Of a DNA stretch of 64,000 nucleotides, positions 61,732-64,000 are shown in pieces (within the stretch, counting starts at the first letter, position 1; each line of letters starts with the position of its first letter). The stretch spans positions 23,873,657-23,937,656 of the forward strand of contig NC_046674.1 in NCBI RefSeq assembly GCF_003369915.1. The letters run 5' to 3'. The notes beneath the pieces were generated by a model. That model saw only the letters and a list, made by a program, of their open reading frames with translations. It ran no database searches and was not told where the DNA came from. This stretch comes from Drosophila miranda (Eukaryota; Arthropoda; Insecta; Diptera; Drosophilidae). Both the position numbers and the translations under genes were made by a program.

Positions 61732-62446
61732 TGTTACGAACCTTTCTTATTTCTTTGGGGCAAGGCCGGCTAGCCAGTCATCCCAGGGCTGGGTGCTTCC
61801 CATCTCGGACAATTGAAACAACTAAAATAACCGACAAACCAAAATTGCGAGCGGACTCTACTCGACAATCAATATCCCATTCCCCTAACATAGATGTGGA
61901 CGAGGTCGAGGTGTCGGTGTCTTACCTCTGACGTGCCCACCCTACCTGAGATCCGGGTCATAACGTTCTGAATCTACCTGCCATGTGCAGTCACCCTCTC
62001 GGTATTGCGGATCCTCCTCCCCCGTACGAAACAATTAGAAATTCATTATTTTATTTCCTTATAATTTTCATCTCAACTTCACAATTTTACATATGGAAAC
62101 CTTTACTACCCTACGCATGCCTATTCATGCCCCACTCATCTTATTCTTACGGGTGGTTATATAAATAAATGGATACGAATAACTTATATAAGAAATAAAA
62201 TAATTTTATATATGTATGTATGTACGTATGTACATACATATATAAGAAAAAATATATAAATAAATATGGACGGATTTAAATTAGAATTTTAACAATTATA
62301 TATAAATGGGGACATCTAAAAATAAAAGAATTTAAGTAAATAAGTTAACTAATGCCATCCTCTCGCTCCCTAGCAGGGCGAAGGAACCCGCGCTCCGACT
62401 CCGGGTTCCGTTATTGGAAGAGACCGGAAATCTTCTCTCGTAACGG
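61732..62446 (+). mobile_element. possible solo-LTR remnant
   Basis: Begins TGTTACGAACC and has a TCGTAACG near 62439, recalling the inverted TGTTACGA/TCGTAACA ends of some gypsy-type LTRs. The composition differs from the surroundings (GC-rich, then AT-rich). No target duplication or body was found; weak. Confidence 0.2.
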
Positions 62447-62449
62447 AAT

Positions 62450-63640
62450 CGAAGAGCGCGCGGATCTCTCGACTATTTTGGCCCTGCCACTCTGTCTAAA
62501 ACTAACTACGCCCACCTCGCTTCAATGGTGTTTTGCCTATCGATATCTTTTGAATGCAACAATGTAATACTGGAGATAATATTGATATTTTAATATATCG
62601 ATATGGCAATGATTTGTAGGTGATATTTTGTTTGGACTGGCGAAAATATTAATATGCATATTTTTGTGAGGTATATAATTCTCAGCAAATTGACATTATA
62701 TCTTTTTCCACGTCCAACGCTAATAAGCCCGCGACTTTTGATTCTACTCGATATATCAATAGAAAACATCGAGTGTGTTTTCTTTAATATACGATGATAC
62801 GTCACGTCGTTCTATTTCGGTCAGTCTGGCAGGGATGCTCTTGGCGGGTCACTTTTGAATTGTGCTTCTTTTCAACTAAATCTGAATACATTCGCTGTTC
62901 TAAGGCCTTTTCACCTTGAATTAGCTAAAATAACCAGGTCCCAAAGGAGTTCCTACCAACGAGCACATTCGTACAAATAACTGCGCCTGAACTCCATAAA
63001 AACGAAAAAACACATGTGTAATCCACCCCGACACCCATCGAATCCCCCTCTCCATTCACACTACCAGGGCCCACCAGACTACCCTTCCGATTAAGCTGCC
63101 TTTGACTGCATCCTGTGGGAATTTTTCGGCACTGCACACGGAAGCGGCGCTTGAATAATAAAGAAAAGGAAAACAGGGGAAAGTCAACCAAGACGCAAAG
63201 GTGTGGAGGAATCTTTCGCTTTGAATATTTAAGTGGCGCTGCGGCAGCAGCAGCAGAAGTAGCAGGATGGGTAAAGCAAACCGCAGCTAACACAATTTTC
63301 CGTACCGTAACCCACGTTGCAAGAAATGTGCGGAAATTTGATTTAATGTCTGCGATTTTGAGCCTTTCCACGGTTTCAAAATGATTGGGCCGCGCCGAGC
63401 CCTTGTTCTTGCGGAAATGGGCCGGTCCTGGCAGATTTTTGAGTGGCGGCGACCCTGGGGAGATGCTTTTCAAACGGCAGGAAGATCAATGCACATTTTC
63501 TTAAAGGCAGAATTAAATTATACAAATGTGATATTTCTTTGGGCCATGCTTAAAAGACACAGCGCCAGCCTGGCAGTAGCTTTGCGATTATCGGTGTACA
63601 ATGTAATTTTATTAGTTACACAGTCAAACAAATGCTTTCA
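62450..63640. other. intergenic, no gene supported
   Basis: Open frames on both strands (for example about 63115-63384 + and 62925-63473 -) lack domains and shadow one another. AT-rich short repeats and TATCGAT-like sites are present (about 62538-62600). Confidence 0.5.
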
Positions 63641-63712
63641 GATAGCCCTTTATGGTTAGGTGTAGGATCACAATTTTTTTTAAAACCCTAAGCAGACTCT
63701 CAGCTCACTCGA

Positions 63713-63950
63713 CTCACCAGGCGAAATCTGAATCCCAAAATCCAACACATAGGCAACCACTCCACGCTTAATACATACGAAACACGCACTTTTGTTTGTT
63801 TTCCTGTGCTGTCACAATTTTTTTATATCTTGGATTTGTTTGTACTAGTATTTATATTAGCAGCAAAATTAATTTTACACACCGCAAAGAAATAAAACAC
63901 CTCACGTCCTGAAACGAGCTGACGCAAAGAAATCAAGGCACTCTGAGAAC
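63713..63950 (-). other. possible 5' exon of a - strand transcript
   Basis: On the - strand, a stretch of leader-like sequence ends at a good donor, CGCCTG|GTGAGT (63712). One frame before it reads KRGVVAYVLDFGIQISP, which looks coding but has no ATG in view. It could be a distal leader exon of BAG6, whose start is 2.7 kb downstream, or part of a gene extending beyond the window. Confidence 0.3.
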
Positions 63951-64000
63951 CTGTGGCGGAGTGTGGAACAGTGCAATTTTGTGGCATTTATATAAATATG

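Overview
This is eukaryotic nuclear DNA from a fruit fly (Drosophila). It has short introns with GT/AG ends, long non-coding stretches packed with microsatellites, and single-exon trypsin-like proteases. Two genes are recognisable by family: epsin (liquid facets, lqf) and the BAG6/Scythe homologue. In D. melanogaster, as I recall, both lie on chromosome arm 3L (Muller element D). A degenerate DINE-1 (Helitron-like) element at about 6.17-7.53 kb carries end sequences I recall from obscura-group flies, so D. pseudoobscura, persimilis, miranda or a close relative is the most likely source. If so, this segment would lie on the XR arm and be X-linked (inference).

Layout. 1-3.7 kb: non-coding. 3.7-9.6 kb, + strand: a gene for a putatively myristoylated protein. 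It has two predicted isoforms, a short one (211 aa) ending immediately after the intron 2 donor and a long one (831 aa). Intron 2 holds the DINE-1 remnant with about 1 kb of AT-rich minisatellite. 9.9-26.4 kb: gene desert with many simple repeats. 26.4-29.3 kb, + strand: two intronless secreted trypsin-like serine proteases with recognisable Inr/DPE-type promoters, and two small overlapping ORFs between them. 30-43 kb: lqf on the - strand, with coding exons at 32.4-35.9 kb and a proposed 5'UTR intron reaching a Motif-1/DRE promoter near 41.45 kb. 43.6-51.9 kb, - strand: a secreted leucine-rich-repeat protein with a Thr-rich tail, split by a 5.7 kb intron. 52-55 kb: non-coding apart from one weak broken ORF. 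56.05-61.0 kb, - strand: the BAG6 homologue in eleven coding exons (about 1303 aa), with an N-terminal ubiquitin-like domain. 61.3-62.5 kb: a long palindrome, an inverted partial duplicate of BAG6, and possible retroelement debris. Near 63.7 kb, on the - strand, is a possible 5' exon of unknown ownership.

The genes do not form one pathway. Epsin works in ubiquitin-dependent, clathrin-mediated endocytosis. BAG6 is a ubiquitin-like chaperone for membrane-protein triage. The proteases and the LRR protein are secreted. The features most worth following up are the stop codon built into the intron 2 splice donor of the myristoylated gene, the minisatellite-expanded DINE-1 beside it, and the inverted BAG6 duplicate next to a 27-bp-arm palindrome. 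All exon boundaries come from reading splice sites and phase by eye. Family names come from recalled homology, not a search.
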